NCBI RefSeq assembly: GCF_017744675.1
Contig: NZ_JAGIAV010000008.1
Coordinates: forward strand, 124,001-188,000
Origin: Flavobacterium sp.
Lineage (GTDB): Bacteria > Bacteroidota > Bacteroidia > Flavobacteriales > Flavobacteriaceae
Length of the DNA: 64,000 nucleotides
Direction of reading: 5' to 3'
Part shown: piece after piece, positions 34,414 through 42,906 of the stretch
Position numbering within the stretch: position 1 is the stretch's first letter
Layout of the letters: each line of letters starts with the position of its first letter
Translations under genes and position numbers: made by a program
Notes under the pieces: generated by a model
Database searches by the model: none
What the model was told of the DNA's origin: nothing
The model's input: only the letters and a program-made list of their open reading frames with translations

Positions 34414-35161
34414 TCATTTCTTTATACTTTACAGCCAATTCTCCTAAAAGAAACTCTGTAGAAGTTTTATTTTTAGAATTCAAAATCACGGTAAACTTAT
34501 CATTCTCAATAGCATAATATTCAAAACCCTTTACATAATCTGCTGGAATTTTCAATCGGTCAGTAAAATGATCTAGGCTAAACATATTTTCCAGAAGACG
34601 CATAAAAAATTCCTTTTTCTCAACTGCAACTTCTTTCTTAAGCATAGCCGTTCTGCCTGAGAAAAAATTCAGTAACGGATCTGCTGAAACAGAACCTCCA
34701 GCCATCGTTCCGCCATTTGCTGTAGCATTTAGCGCAGTAGCTGTCTGTAATTTACGTTCTGCCGAAGTATATTTCTTTTGTCCCATCGGAATTATGCCCA
34801 AACTTTCAGCATTAATATTATCGTACCGCTTTACTATCACTTCTTGCAATTGATACATAATCATAGTAAGGTTGACCGTAAAATTAAGATTCGAAAAATC
34901 TTCTTGTTTCAATAAAATTCTTTTTTCTTTAAAACTTATCGAAGAAAAAACCAGAATATCATCTGCTTTTGCAGAGATTGAGAAAGATCCAGATGCATCT
35001 GTTGTTACCGTTTCTTCTGTTTGCGCATTAATGACATGAATGCCTTCCAAATCTGAAGTATTGGAAACTACTTTACCATTAAAAACAGAACGATCTTGAG
35101 TTTGAGACCAGCAAGCTTGTCCCGCTACAATAATTAAAAAGCAAGTAATTTTCTGAAACAA
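34394..35161 (-). CDS. CarboxypepD_reg-like secreted protein C
   Basis: The 255 residues have a signal peptide (MFQKITCFLIIVAGQACW), then the beta-sandwich (VFNGKVVSNTSDLEGIHVINAQTEETVTTDASGSFSISAKADDILVFSSISF). After it come SLGIIPMGQKKYTSAERK, SGRTAMLKKEVAVEKKE and FTDRLKIPADYVKGF, shared with protein B. No further domain is recognised. It is the first gene of an operon in which the frames overlap by 20, 11 and 4 nt. Confidence 0.75.
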   Translation of the reverse strand: MFQKITCFLIIVAGQACWSQTQDRSVFNGKVVSNTSDLEGIHVINAQTEETVTTDASGSFSISAKADDILVFSSISFKEKRILLKQEDFSNLNFTVNLTMIMYQLQEVIVKRYDNINAESLGIIPMGQKKYTSAERKLQTATALNATANGGTMAGGSVSADPLLNFFSGRTAMLKKEVAVEKKEFFMRLLENMFSLDHFTDRLKIPADYVKGFEYYAIENDKFTVILNSKNKTSTEFLLGELAVKYKEMIAGESK

Positions 35162-35325
35162 AATAAAATCAATTAAAAATATTCTTAAAACGGTAAAAAT
35201 ATCTCAAGTCGGTCCAAATTTAATATTAACGACTTGGTAAATATATGTTAATTAAAACAGCAAAAACTTAGACAAAAACAGAGTTTTTAATATCTTTAAC
35301 AACCAAAATTTGAGTTTAAAAAATC

Positions 35326-36033
35326 ATGAAAAGCGTAATTATTGCAAGCACTTCTACATTACACGGAGGCAACTACTTAGAATATCTTTTACCTACTTTA
35401 AAAACACATTTTAAAAACTGTAAAACCATCTTATTCATACCTTATGCCCGTCCTGGCGGTATTTCGCATGACGAGTACACTAAAAAAGCGTCAGAAGCTT
35501 TTGCAACCATAAACATTGAAGTGAAAGGAATTCACGAATTTGAAAATGCACAGGATGCAGTAAAAAATGCTGAAGGAATTTTTACAGGCGGAGGCAATAC
35601 TTTTTTGCTTGTTACGCAGCTTTACAAAAACAACATCATGCAGTTGCTTTCTGAAACAGTAAAAAACGGCACTCCTTACCTTGGATCAAGCGCAGGAAGC
35701 AATATTTGCGGTTTGTCAATGCAAACTACAAACGACATGCCTATTATCTACCCGCCTAGTTTTCAAACTTTAGGAATAATTCCATTCAACTTAAATCCGC
35801 ATTATTTAGATGCCGATTTACAATCTAAACACATGGGAGAAACTCGCGAAACGAGAATTAAAGAATTTCACGCATTCAATTCTATTCCGGTTTTAGGCTT
35901 AAGAGAAGGAAGTTGGCTAGAAGTAAAGGGCGAAAAAATTACTTTGAAAGGAGATTTGACCGCTCGTTTATTTAAACAAAACGAAATTCCGACAGAGCTA
36001 GAAACAGAAAGCGACTTAAGCCATCTGAAATAA
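35326..36033 (+). CDS. pepE: Dipeptidase E (peptidase S51)
   Basis: The 235 residues match alpha-aspartyl dipeptidase PepE. The nucleophile elbow GSSAGSN has its Ser at 122, TGGGNTF (87-93) precedes it, and FNLNPHYLD carries the expected His. LGLREGS near the C-terminus is also conserved. The enzyme cleaves Asp-X dipeptides in the cytoplasm. The upstream region has TATCTTTA, one base off the -7 consensus. Right after the stop a 28-bp repeat begins. Confidence 0.9.
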   Translation: MKSVIIASTSTLHGGNYLEYLLPTLKTHFKNCKTILFIPYARPGGISHDEYTKKASEAFATINIEVKGIHEFENAQDAVKNAEGIFTGGGNTFLLVTQLYKNNIMQLLSETVKNGTPYLGSSAGSNICGLSMQTTNDMPIIYPPSFQTLGIIPFNLNPHYLDADLQSKHMGETRETRIKEFHAFNSIPVLGLREGSWLEVKGEKITLKGDLTARLFKQNEIPTELETESDLSHLK

Positions 36034-36045
36034 TTTTATTTTAAA

Positions 36046-36117
36046 CCATATAAGTAATATAAGTTCATTTAAAACTAAGCTCAAAAAAACTGATAATTTC
36101 TTATATCACTTATATGG
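36046..36117 (+). repeat. 28-bp repeat copy 1 within an inverted repeat
   Basis: The repeat starts CCATATAAGTAATATAAG at 36046 and continues to 36073. Its first 18 bases pair with 36100-36117 (17/18). Two further copies occur at 41305-41332 and 45032-45059. Confidence 0.85.
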
Positions 36118-36140
36118 CAAAAAAACCGAATAAAAACAAA

Positions 36141-36168
36141 AAAGCCTCAAACATTTGTTTGAGGCTTT
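36141..36168 (-). terminator. Terminator after the tandem tRNA-Gly genes
   Basis: A 12-bp stem AAAGCCTCAAAC/GTTTGAGGCTTT has loop ATTT, with a T-rich tail on the minus strand (A-rich on plus). Confidence 0.85.
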
Positions 36169-36173
36169 TGAAG

Positions 36174-36246
<73 letters not shown>

Positions 36247-36344
36247 ATTAACCGGGTGCAAATTTAAAAAATTTAATTTTTAAAACAAATAAAAATCAAA
36301 AATTTTATTTTCACAAAAACAAAACTAAAAAGTTTGTTTTCTAG

Positions 36345-36417
<73 letters not shown>

Positions 36418-36552
36418 ATTGGTTCGGCAAAGATAGAAAGAAAGTTCAGTTAAAAACAAGCTTTTCGGCAAAAAAATTTAATAAAAAACAACAATTATTT
36501 ATAACTGATTTAAAATTAAAAAGTTATAAATGCAATATTTTTAAAAAAAATC

Positions 36553-36990
36553 ATGATTACAATTAGAGAAATTACATCCAAAGAGACTTATCCTGTTCGC
36601 CAACCTGTTTTAAGAAAAGGAAAACCTATAGAAACTTGCGTGTTTGAAGGCGATGATTTGGAAACTACTCATCATTTTGGGTTATTTGAAAATGAAAATT
36701 TAACAGGAATTATTTCGTTATTCGAAAAAATCAATCCTATATTTGCGGCACAAAATCAAGCGCAAATTCGAGGAATGGCTGTTTTAGAAACCCATCAAAA
36801 AAAGGGATTTGGAGAGGCTTTGGTAAAACATTGTGAAACCTATTGCGATGAAAATCAAGTCGATTTGATTTGGTTCAATGCCAGAACAGCCGCTGTTGGT
36901 TTTTATCAAAAAATGAACTACCAGCCAGTAGGCGAAGCATTTGATATTAAAGATGTTGGCGAACATTATTTGATGTTTAAAAAATTATAA
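36553..36990 (+). CDS. GNAT-family N-acetyltransferase
   Basis: The 145 residues follow the GNAT fold. Acetyl-CoA loop residues appear in RGMAVLETHQKKGFGEALVKHCE (the R/Q-x-x-G-x-G/A pattern is QKKGFG), and LIWFNARTAAVGFYQKMNYQPVGEAFD is the usual beta5-alpha4 end. The substrate is unknown. The downstream lipoprotein L,D-transpeptidase begins 1 nt after its stop, so the two are an operon. Confidence 0.85.
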   Translation: MITIREITSKETYPVRQPVLRKGKPIETCVFEGDDLETTHHFGLFENENLTGIISLFEKINPIFAAQNQAQIRGMAVLETHQKKGFGEALVKHCETYCDENQVDLIWFNARTAAVGFYQKMNYQPVGEAFDIKDVGEHYLMFKKL

Positions 36991-36991
36991 A

Positions 36992-38575
36992 ATGAAAAAA
37001 CTCTACTTTTTAGTAGTACTATGCCTTTTAGTGGGCTGTAAAAAAGAAGACCCTAAACCTAAACCTATTATCAAAAAAAAGGTTCCAGCGATTATACTTA
37101 CCGATGGAAGAAAAGTTGAGATAGATACCGCTATTATAGGAACTTTTAAAAGCGAAACTTTAAAACAATTTTACGCCGCTTCTGAAAATCAGACGGTATG
37201 GGGAAATCTTAAAAAAAGAACTTTTGTTTTATCGCAATTAGAAAAATCAGCCGAACTAGGCTTAAATCCAGAGGATTACAAAATATCTGAGCTAAAAAAA
37301 TTGGAACGCAAAGTGGCCTCGCTTAGCGATAAAGATTTGGCAGCTTACGATATTTTACTGACTTATAATTTTGAAAAATATCTCAGCCATATTTACAAAG
37401 GCAAGCTAGATCCTAAAAAATTGTATACCAATTGGGATCTGGAAGAGAAACCATTTGACGCTAATTCTATTTTAATTAAAGGTTTCAATAAAAATAAATT
37501 AGATAGCATTATAGAAAACATTCAGCCCAAAACACAAACCTACAGAGAGCTGCTAAAAGCGCTTGAAATCATAAATACTTTTCCAGATGACCATGTAAAA
37601 ACGATTGAATCTGTTGAGAAAATTGTTTTAAACGATACAAACCCTGCTTTAATAAACATCAAAAAAAGGCTTTTGTATTGGAATGATATGACCGGAAAAG
37701 ATAGTCTTACAACGATATATGATACAAAAACTTTTGAATCGGTAAAGAGATTTCAAGAAAGGCATGGCTTAGCCGCAGACGGAGTTATTGGAGTTGGAAC
37801 TATCCGCGCTTTAAACTATTCTAAAGAAGACAGAAAGAAACAAATTATTGCCAATTTGGAGCGATGGAGATGGTATCCGTCAGAATTAGCCGAAAACTAT
37901 TTTATTATTAATATTCCCGATTACAGTTTAAATGTTGTAGAGAGTCAAGACACTACTTTGGTTAGAAATATTGTGGTTGGAACAAGCAAAAGAAGAACGC
38001 CTATTATTACTTCTTTTTTAAAAACAGTTGTTTTTAATCCGACTTGGACTGTTCCTCCAACTATTCTCAAAGAAGATGTAGTTCCCGCAATGAAAAGAAA
38101 CCGAAATTATCTTGCCAATAAAAACATTACCATCTATGACACCGCTGGAAAGGTAGTCTCGCCAATGGCATGGAACGAAAACAAACCGAACAATTATCGT
38201 TATGTTCAGAGTCCAGGTTATGACAATTCGTTGGGATTAATGAAAATTTTGTTTCCAAATCACCATAGTGTTTATCTTCACGATACCAATCATCGAAATA
38301 TCTTTGGGCGCAACAACCGCTCGATGAGTTCTGGTTGTGTGCGTGTTGAAAACCCACTAGAACTTGCCCAGCATATATTGGATGTTGACGGAAACTGGCC
38401 TCAAGACAGAATCGACACCATTATTGCAAGCAAAACCACTATGAGTTTTAAAATAACCAAAAAGTATGCTTTATACCAATGGTATTGGACAGCTTGGAGC
38501 AAAAAAAATCAGCTCATTTTTAGAGCTGATATTTATGATTTAGATTCGGATTTATATGCGCAATTAAGAAATTAG
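36992..38575 (+). CDS. YcbB-type L,D-transpeptidase lipoprotein
   Basis: The 527 residues start with a lipoprotein signal ending LLVGCKKEDP (Cys16). A helical scaffold domain follows, then a peptidoglycan-binding repeat (TFESVKRFQERHGLAADGVIG). The catalytic YkuD domain contains HDTNHRNIFGR and the nucleophile motif SSGCVRV. Such enzymes form 3-3 crosslinks in peptidoglycan using L,D-chemistry insensitive to most beta-lactams. Its 3' end overlaps by 12 bp the 3' end of the next gene on the opposite strand. Confidence 0.92.
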   Translation: MKKLYFLVVLCLLVGCKKEDPKPKPIIKKKVPAIILTDGRKVEIDTAIIGTFKSETLKQFYAASENQTVWGNLKKRTFVLSQLEKSAELGLNPEDYKISELKKLERKVASLSDKDLAAYDILLTYNFEKYLSHIYKGKLDPKKLYTNWDLEEKPFDANSILIKGFNKNKLDSIIENIQPKTQTYRELLKALEIINTFPDDHVKTIESVEKIVLNDTNPALINIKKRLLYWNDMTGKDSLTTIYDTKTFESVKRFQERHGLAADGVIGVGTIRALNYSKEDRKKQIIANLERWRWYPSELAENYFIINIPDYSLNVVESQDTTLVRNIVVGTSKRRTPIITSFLKTVVFNPTWTVPPTILKEDVVPAMKRNRNYLANKNITIYDTAGKVVSPMAWNENKPNNYRYVQSPGYDNSLGLMKILFPNHHSVYLHDTNHRNIFGRNNRSMSSGCVRVENPLELAQHILDVDGNWPQDRIDTIIASKTTMSFKITKKYALYQWYWTAWSKKNQLIFRADIYDLDSDLYAQLRN

Positions 38576-39289
38576 CCTCTCCTCCATCTCGAAACTTCTT
38601 GACGGATGATAGATATATAAACACGATTTGTCTTTTATTAATTGAATAATTTCATTTGTCAATTCAACTGGAACTGCAGGACAGCCTTGGCTTCTGCCTA
38701 ATCTTTTATGGTCTCTGATGAAAGATTCAGATACGTAATCTGCGCCATGCATTACCACGCCTCTTTCGCGAGCATTGTCATTTACGCCATTTTCTAAACC
38801 ATCCAAACGCAAAGAAGCACCGTGCTTTCCTTGATAGATTTCGCCAGTAGCATAAAATCCTAAACTACTTTTAAATGATGAATTAAGATTTGAAAATGCT
38901 GAAGCAAATTCTTCTCCAGTATTTCTTCCGTGCGCTACAAGCGAATTAAACAAAATGGTATTGCTAGTTAAATCTATCACCCACAAACGTTTCGTGTTTG
39001 ATGATAAACTAAAATCAATTAGTGTTAGAATATTTTTCTTGATCACTCCTTTTTCTTTCAACAAATAAAATCCTTTTAAAGCTTCCGAAAAAGTTTTAAG
39101 TTCTGGCATTTTAAAATTGTTTGAATTTAATGAGTTATAAACGCTCTCGATTTTAGAATCTACTGTAACCTTCTCAACTTTAGCAATTGTCTTTACAGTG
39201 GCATTTTTCTGAAGTTCGGCAGTGTTTTTTGAATCTTTTCCAAAAGACAATAGCAAAAACACAAATAAAGGATAAATTTTGTAAATCAT
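38564..39289 (-). CDS. YkuD_2-type L,D-transpeptidase-like protein
   Basis: The 241 residues have an N-terminal hydrophobic segment (IYPLFVFLLLSFG) and a catalytic-type domain with VVMHGADYVSESFI and the nucleophile motif RSQGCPAVP. That motif (HG...SxGCP) is typical of the murein L,D-transpeptidase family PF13645. It is transcribed from a good TTTG-N18-TATTTTTG promoter. It is convergent with the other L,D-transpeptidase, overlapping by 12 bp at the 3' ends. Confidence 0.88.
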   Translation of the reverse strand: MIYKIYPLFVFLLLSFGKDSKNTAELQKNATVKTIAKVEKVTVDSKIESVYNSLNSNNFKMPELKTFSEALKGFYLLKEKGVIKKNILTLIDFSLSSNTKRLWVIDLTSNTILFNSLVAHGRNTGEEFASAFSNLNSSFKSSLGFYATGEIYQGKHGASLRLDGLENGVNDNARERGVVMHGADYVSESFIRDHKRLGRSQGCPAVPVELTNEIIQLIKDKSCLYIYHPSRSFEMEERLIS

Positions 39290-39325
39290 TGAATTTCTTT
39301 AGGTTAAACAAAAATTTGGGTATCG

Positions 39326-39355
39326 CAAAAATATAAAAAAATCACGCCTTGCAAA
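39326..39355 (-). promoter_or_regulatory. Bacteroidota-type promoter of the YkuD_2 gene
   Basis: On the minus strand TTTG at 39352-39355 is followed 18 nt later by TATTTTTG at 39326-39333, fitting the -33/-7 consensus with the usual spacing. The gene starts 37 bases further on. Confidence 0.7.
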
Positions 39356-39733
39356 ATACAAGTCTGATTTTCAGGCCTTTTTTGCTTAAACTTTAACATT
39401 ATTAACATAATATTGCTTTTTCTGTAAGATTTTATCTCACCGTAACATTCTTAATGTTTCAGTCCATTTTCTTAAAAAAAGAAAAACAAAATGAAAATCT
39501 TGAAACTTAAATCATTAAATGCAGAATGTAATCGATCGAATATCTTCTATATTGAAGCATCTTAAAACTCATCTTCCATAATTCTGAATACTTTATTGGC
39601 AATAATGCCGTCAAAAACAAAGTCAGAAAAAGAGCTTAGTCTGAATTAATTTTAAAAAATAAAGACTTCTGCAATTAAATTAATATTTTTTCTCTGCCTT
39701 CATTTTATTAAACATAAATGTAACAAAGCCTTC
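39356..39733. other. Long divergent spacer, no gene seen
   Basis: About 380 bp between two promoters. It is AT-rich. A 24-codon frame starting ATGAAAATCTTG at 39491 exists but has no recognisable sequence. I see no tRNA or strong hairpin. Confidence 0.5.
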
Positions 39734-39762
39734 TTGCCTATTTTAGAAATGACTTATCTTTG
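39734..39762 (+). promoter_or_regulatory. gpmI promoter (TTG-N18-TATCTTTG)
   Basis: TTG at 39734-39736 and TATCTTTG at 39755-39762 match -33 and -7 consensus with 18-nt spacing. Transcription would start near 39768, so the upstream in-frame start at 39734 cannot be used and ATG 39779 is preferred. Confidence 0.75.
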
Positions 39763-39778
39763 TAGAAAACAAAAAGTA

Positions 39779-41296
39779 ATGAACAAAAAAGTTATCCTTA
39801 TGATTTTAGATGGTTGGGGAAAATCTCCTGACCCTAAAGTATCTGCAATAGACAATGCAAATGTTCCTTTTATAAACAGTCTATACAAAAATTATCCTAG
39901 CGCACAACTTAGAACCGACGGATTAAATGTTGGTTTGCCAGAAGGCCAAATGGGAAATAGCGAGGTTGGACACATGAATCTTGGTGCAGGAAGAATTGTA
40001 TACCAAGATTTAGCCAAAATAAATTTAGCTGTAGAACACAAAACTTTAGCAAAAGAGCAGGTTTTGATTGATGCTTTTACTTATGCTAAAGACAACAATA
40101 AAAAAGTACACTTTTTAGGATTGGTTTCAGATGGTGGTGTTCACTCACATACTTCACACCTTCGCGGATTAATCGATGCTTCTCAAGAATACGGTTTAGA
40201 TCAGGTTTATATTCACGCGTTTACAGACGGACGTGATGTTGACCCTAAATCTGGAGGGAAATATATTCACGATTTAGAAGATTATATTAAAGACACTCCG
40301 GTAAAAATTGCTTCTATCATTGGCCGTTACTATGCAATGGACCGTGACAAACGTTGGGAGCGTGTAAAATTAGCTTACGATCTTGTAGTGAATGGAGTTG
40401 GAACTCCTTCTAAAAACCCTGTTGCAAGTGTTTTGGACAGTTATGCAAAAGATGTAACAGACGAGTTTATCGAACCTGTTGTTATTGTTGACGAAAATCA
40501 AAAACCTCTTGCTACAATTGTTGAAGGAGATGTTGTCATTTTCTTTAACTTTAGAACAGACAGAGGCCGTGAACTTACTGAAGCACTTTCTCAGCAAGAT
40601 TTCCACGAGCAAAACATGCACAAACTAAACCTATATTATGTAACATTGACAAACTACGACGAAACGTACCAAAACGTAAAAGTGGTTTACAACAAAGATA
40701 ATATTACAGAAACTCTAGGTGAAGTTTTGGAAAAAGCGGGTAAAAAACAAATCAGAATTGCCGAAACGGAGAAATATCCGCACGTAACATTCTTCTTCTC
40801 TGGTGGAAGAGAGACTCCTTTTGAAGGTGAAACTAGAATCTTGAGAAATTCTCCAAAAGTAGCCACTTACGATTTAAAGCCAGAAATGAGCGCTTACGAA
40901 TTGGCAGATGCTCTTGTTCCTGAATTAAACAAAGGTGAAGTTGATTTCGTTTGCTTAAACTTTGCAAACGGAGACATGGTTGGTCACACTGGAATTATGG
41001 AAGCTGCAATTAAAGCTTGTGAAGCAGTTGACGCTTGCGCGAAAAAAGTAATCGACGCAGCGCTTGCTAACGATTATACAACAATCGTAATTGCAGATCA
41101 CGGAAACTGCGAAACCATGATTAATCCTGATGGATCTCCAAACACGGCTCACACAACAAACCCAGTGCCGATTATTTTAGTTGATAAACAGCTGAAAAGT
41201 ATTCAAGATGGTGTTTTAGGCGATATTGCTCCAACAATTTTAGAATTAATGGGAGTTCAGCAGCCAAATGCAATGACTTGTCATTCGCTTTTGTAA
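39779..41296 (+). CDS. gpmI: GpmI, 2,3-bisphosphoglycerate-independent phosphoglycerate mutase
   Basis: GpmI interconverts 3- and 2-phosphoglycerate with two Mn2+ ions. The 505 residues from ATG 39779 match the family. MILDGWG opens the phosphatase domain with a metal ligand (D11). The nucleophile Ser is in MGNSEVGHMN (S61). HAFTDGRDVDPKSG, NFRTDRGREL and NFANGDMVGHTG are further domain motifs. ADHGNCE and NTAHTTNPVP end the enzyme. The promoter argues for this start rather than the one 45 nt upstream. Confidence 0.96.
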   Translation: MNKKVILMILDGWGKSPDPKVSAIDNANVPFINSLYKNYPSAQLRTDGLNVGLPEGQMGNSEVGHMNLGAGRIVYQDLAKINLAVEHKTLAKEQVLIDAFTYAKDNNKKVHFLGLVSDGGVHSHTSHLRGLIDASQEYGLDQVYIHAFTDGRDVDPKSGGKYIHDLEDYIKDTPVKIASIIGRYYAMDRDKRWERVKLAYDLVVNGVGTPSKNPVASVLDSYAKDVTDEFIEPVVIVDENQKPLATIVEGDVVIFFNFRTDRGRELTEALSQQDFHEQNMHKLNLYYVTLTNYDETYQNVKVVYNKDNITETLGEVLEKAGKKQIRIAETEKYPHVTFFFSGGRETPFEGETRILRNSPKVATYDLKPEMSAYELADALVPELNKGEVDFVCLNFANGDMVGHTGIMEAAIKACEAVDACAKKVIDAALANDYTTIVIADHGNCETMINPDGSPNTAHTTNPVPIILVDKQLKSIQDGVLGDIAPTILELMGVQQPNAMTCHSLL

Positions 41297-41304
41297 TATT
41301 TACA

Positions 41305-41332
41305 CCATATAAGTAATATAAGTTCATTTAAA
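41305..41332 (+). repeat. 28-bp repeat copy 2
   Basis: It starts CCATATAAGTAATATAAG and lies 9 nt after the gpmI stop, on the same strand. It is identical over 28 bp to the copy at 36046-36073. Confidence 0.85.
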
Positions 41333-41343
41333 CAGAACTTAAA

Positions 41344-41410
41344 AATCTCGCAAAGACGCGAAGTCGCAAAGAAATTTATAAACTTTGCGCCTTTCCGACT
41401 TTGCGAGATT
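41344..41410. repeat. Nested CGCAAAG hairpin, bidirectional terminator between gpmI and DUF445 gene
   Basis: The outer arms AATCTCGCAAAG (41344-41355) and CTTTGCGAGATT (41399-41410) are fully complementary over 12 bp. Inner CGCAAAG/CTTTGCG stems at 41365-41371 and 41383-41389 pair inside. T-runs on both sides suit two converging genes. Confidence 0.75.
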
Positions 41411-41417
41411 CTTTTTT

Positions 41418-42671
41418 CTAAACCAAAAGCAAATGATACAATTGCTCGACTCCATAAATCACTAGCCCAATAATTCCACCAACTAATGTTCCGTTGATTC
41501 TAATGTATTGAAGATCTTTTCCGATTTCTAATTCTAATTTTTCCGAAACCTCTTTTCCGTCCCAACTTTTTACAGTTGAAGAGATCAAATCTCCGATTAC
41601 TTTTTTGTTATTTAAAAGAACCGACAACAAATCATTTTTAATAAAATTATTAATCTTATCAATCATGATTGGATCTTCTTTGATTCCGTTACCAAAAGTC
41701 TGAATCAATCCAGCAATACTATTTTTAATAGAAGAATTGTCGCCTTTGTTCAAATCGTTTGTGATGGATAATTTTATTTCATCCCAAATTCCGTTGATGT
41801 AATCTTGAACTTCTTTCTTTCCAACAAAACCCAAAATAATATCATTGATTTTAATTCTCATTTCTTCCGAGTTTTTTACTTTTTCTAAGAAGTTGAAAAT
41901 GTATTCGTCAATTTTTAAACGCACGGCGCTTTCTGGTTTTTTAGCTTCATTTAAAAAGTCTTGGAGTCCGTTAAAAACACCTTCTGTAATGCTTTTATCT
42001 GCTAACCCAAAACTTAATAGTGGGGTTGAAGCTTTTACTTTTTGCCTAATTAAATCTTTATTGCTAGTCAGCTCGTTGCTCATCACTTCGAGAAGATTTG
42101 TCAGCATTTGATTTTTTAAATCTCCTTTCTGCAAAGGCTCTAATGCCAAAGCTACCCAATCGCCAAAATTTATCGCTTCAATTTTTTCCTTAAACTGAAC
42201 CTGAATAAATCGTTTGACATCTTCGTCTTTAATAGTTCTTAAAATTCCAGGAATGATATTTACCGCAACAACATTGGCAATTTTATTGGCATTTTCTTCC
42301 TGCGAAATCCAATCTGAAGCTTTTACTGCAAAATTGAATTCGTCCAATTTAATCTCCATTTTTTCGCGGTCTAAAAATTCCTCAGACACAAAATTCCCCA
42401 AATTCTCCCCTATTTCGTTTTTCTTGGTCGGAATAATTGCCGTATGCCAAATCGGAATTCCCATAGGATGGCGAAAAAGTGCCACAACAGCAAACCAATC
42501 GGCAATTCCGCCCACCATAGCCGCTTCGCTAAAAGCTTGCAGTATCGGAATTTTAAAATAAATCGCAATTAAAAACAAAAGCACTGCAATACCCAAAAGC
42601 CCTAAAGCATTTCCTTTCATTTTCTTAAGGGCCTTTACTTTAGCTATATCTCTATCTGTAATAGTTTCCAT
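41418..42671 (-). CDS. DUF445 membrane protein
   Basis: The 417 residues have a membrane span near the N-terminus (LGLLGIAVLLFLIAIYF), the DUF445 signature region AMVGGIADWFAVVALFRHPMG, and a final membrane segment (INGTLVGGIIGLVIYGVEQL). DUF445/YjiN-like proteins are of unknown function. The long middle part is helical and charged. It is oriented away from map, sharing a spacer with repeated hairpins. Confidence 0.85.
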   Translation of the reverse strand: METITDRDIAKVKALKKMKGNALGLLGIAVLLFLIAIYFKIPILQAFSEAAMVGGIADWFAVVALFRHPMGIPIWHTAIIPTKKNEIGENLGNFVSEEFLDREKMEIKLDEFNFAVKASDWISQEENANKIANVVAVNIIPGILRTIKDEDVKRFIQVQFKEKIEAINFGDWVALALEPLQKGDLKNQMLTNLLEVMSNELTSNKDLIRQKVKASTPLLSFGLADKSITEGVFNGLQDFLNEAKKPESAVRLKIDEYIFNFLEKVKNSEEMRIKINDIILGFVGKKEVQDYINGIWDEIKLSITNDLNKGDNSSIKNSIAGLIQTFGNGIKEDPIMIDKINNFIKNDLLSVLLNNKKVIGDLISSTVKSWDGKEVSEKLELEIGKDLQYIRINGTLVGGIIGLVIYGVEQLYHLLLV

Positions 42672-42746
42672 AATTATAAGCGTTTACATCTACTAATTTA
42701 TGGCTTTTTTCTCAAACACTTTGCCTCGATCGATTGTTTTGATAGC

Positions 42747-42840
42747 CACGAATTCACGAATTTCTCTTTTTACATTTAAAATCTAAATTGGTAAAATTAA
42801 ATTTCACCAATTTAGATTTGCAATAATTCGTGAATTCGTG
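42747..42840. repeat. Nested inverted repeats in the DUF445-map divergent spacer
   Basis: The outer arms CACGAATTCACGAATT (42747-42762) and AATTCGTGAATTCGTG (42825-42840) are perfectly complementary over 16 bp. The inner arms AATCTAAATTGGT (42780-42792) and ACCAATTTAGATT (42806-42818) are complementary over 13 bp. The outer arm is the word that also makes up the 62254-62327 hairpin. Confidence 0.85.
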
Positions 42841-42877
42841 ACGAAAAAATTTTACATAAAAAATGAGATAAAAATTG

Positions 42878-42885
42878 TACTTTTG
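42878..42885 (+). promoter_or_regulatory. -7 element for map
   Basis: TACTTTTG matches TAnnTTTG, 21 bases before the ATG at 42907. Confidence 0.55.
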
Positions 42886-42906
42886 CCAACTGAAAATGGG
42901 AAAAAT

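Noticed and set aside
39491..39565. A 24-codon frame (MKILKLKSLNAE...) in the long gpmI spacer
   Set aside because: It is too short to judge, has no promoter-like element just ahead and no recognisable sequence, so I do not call it a gene.
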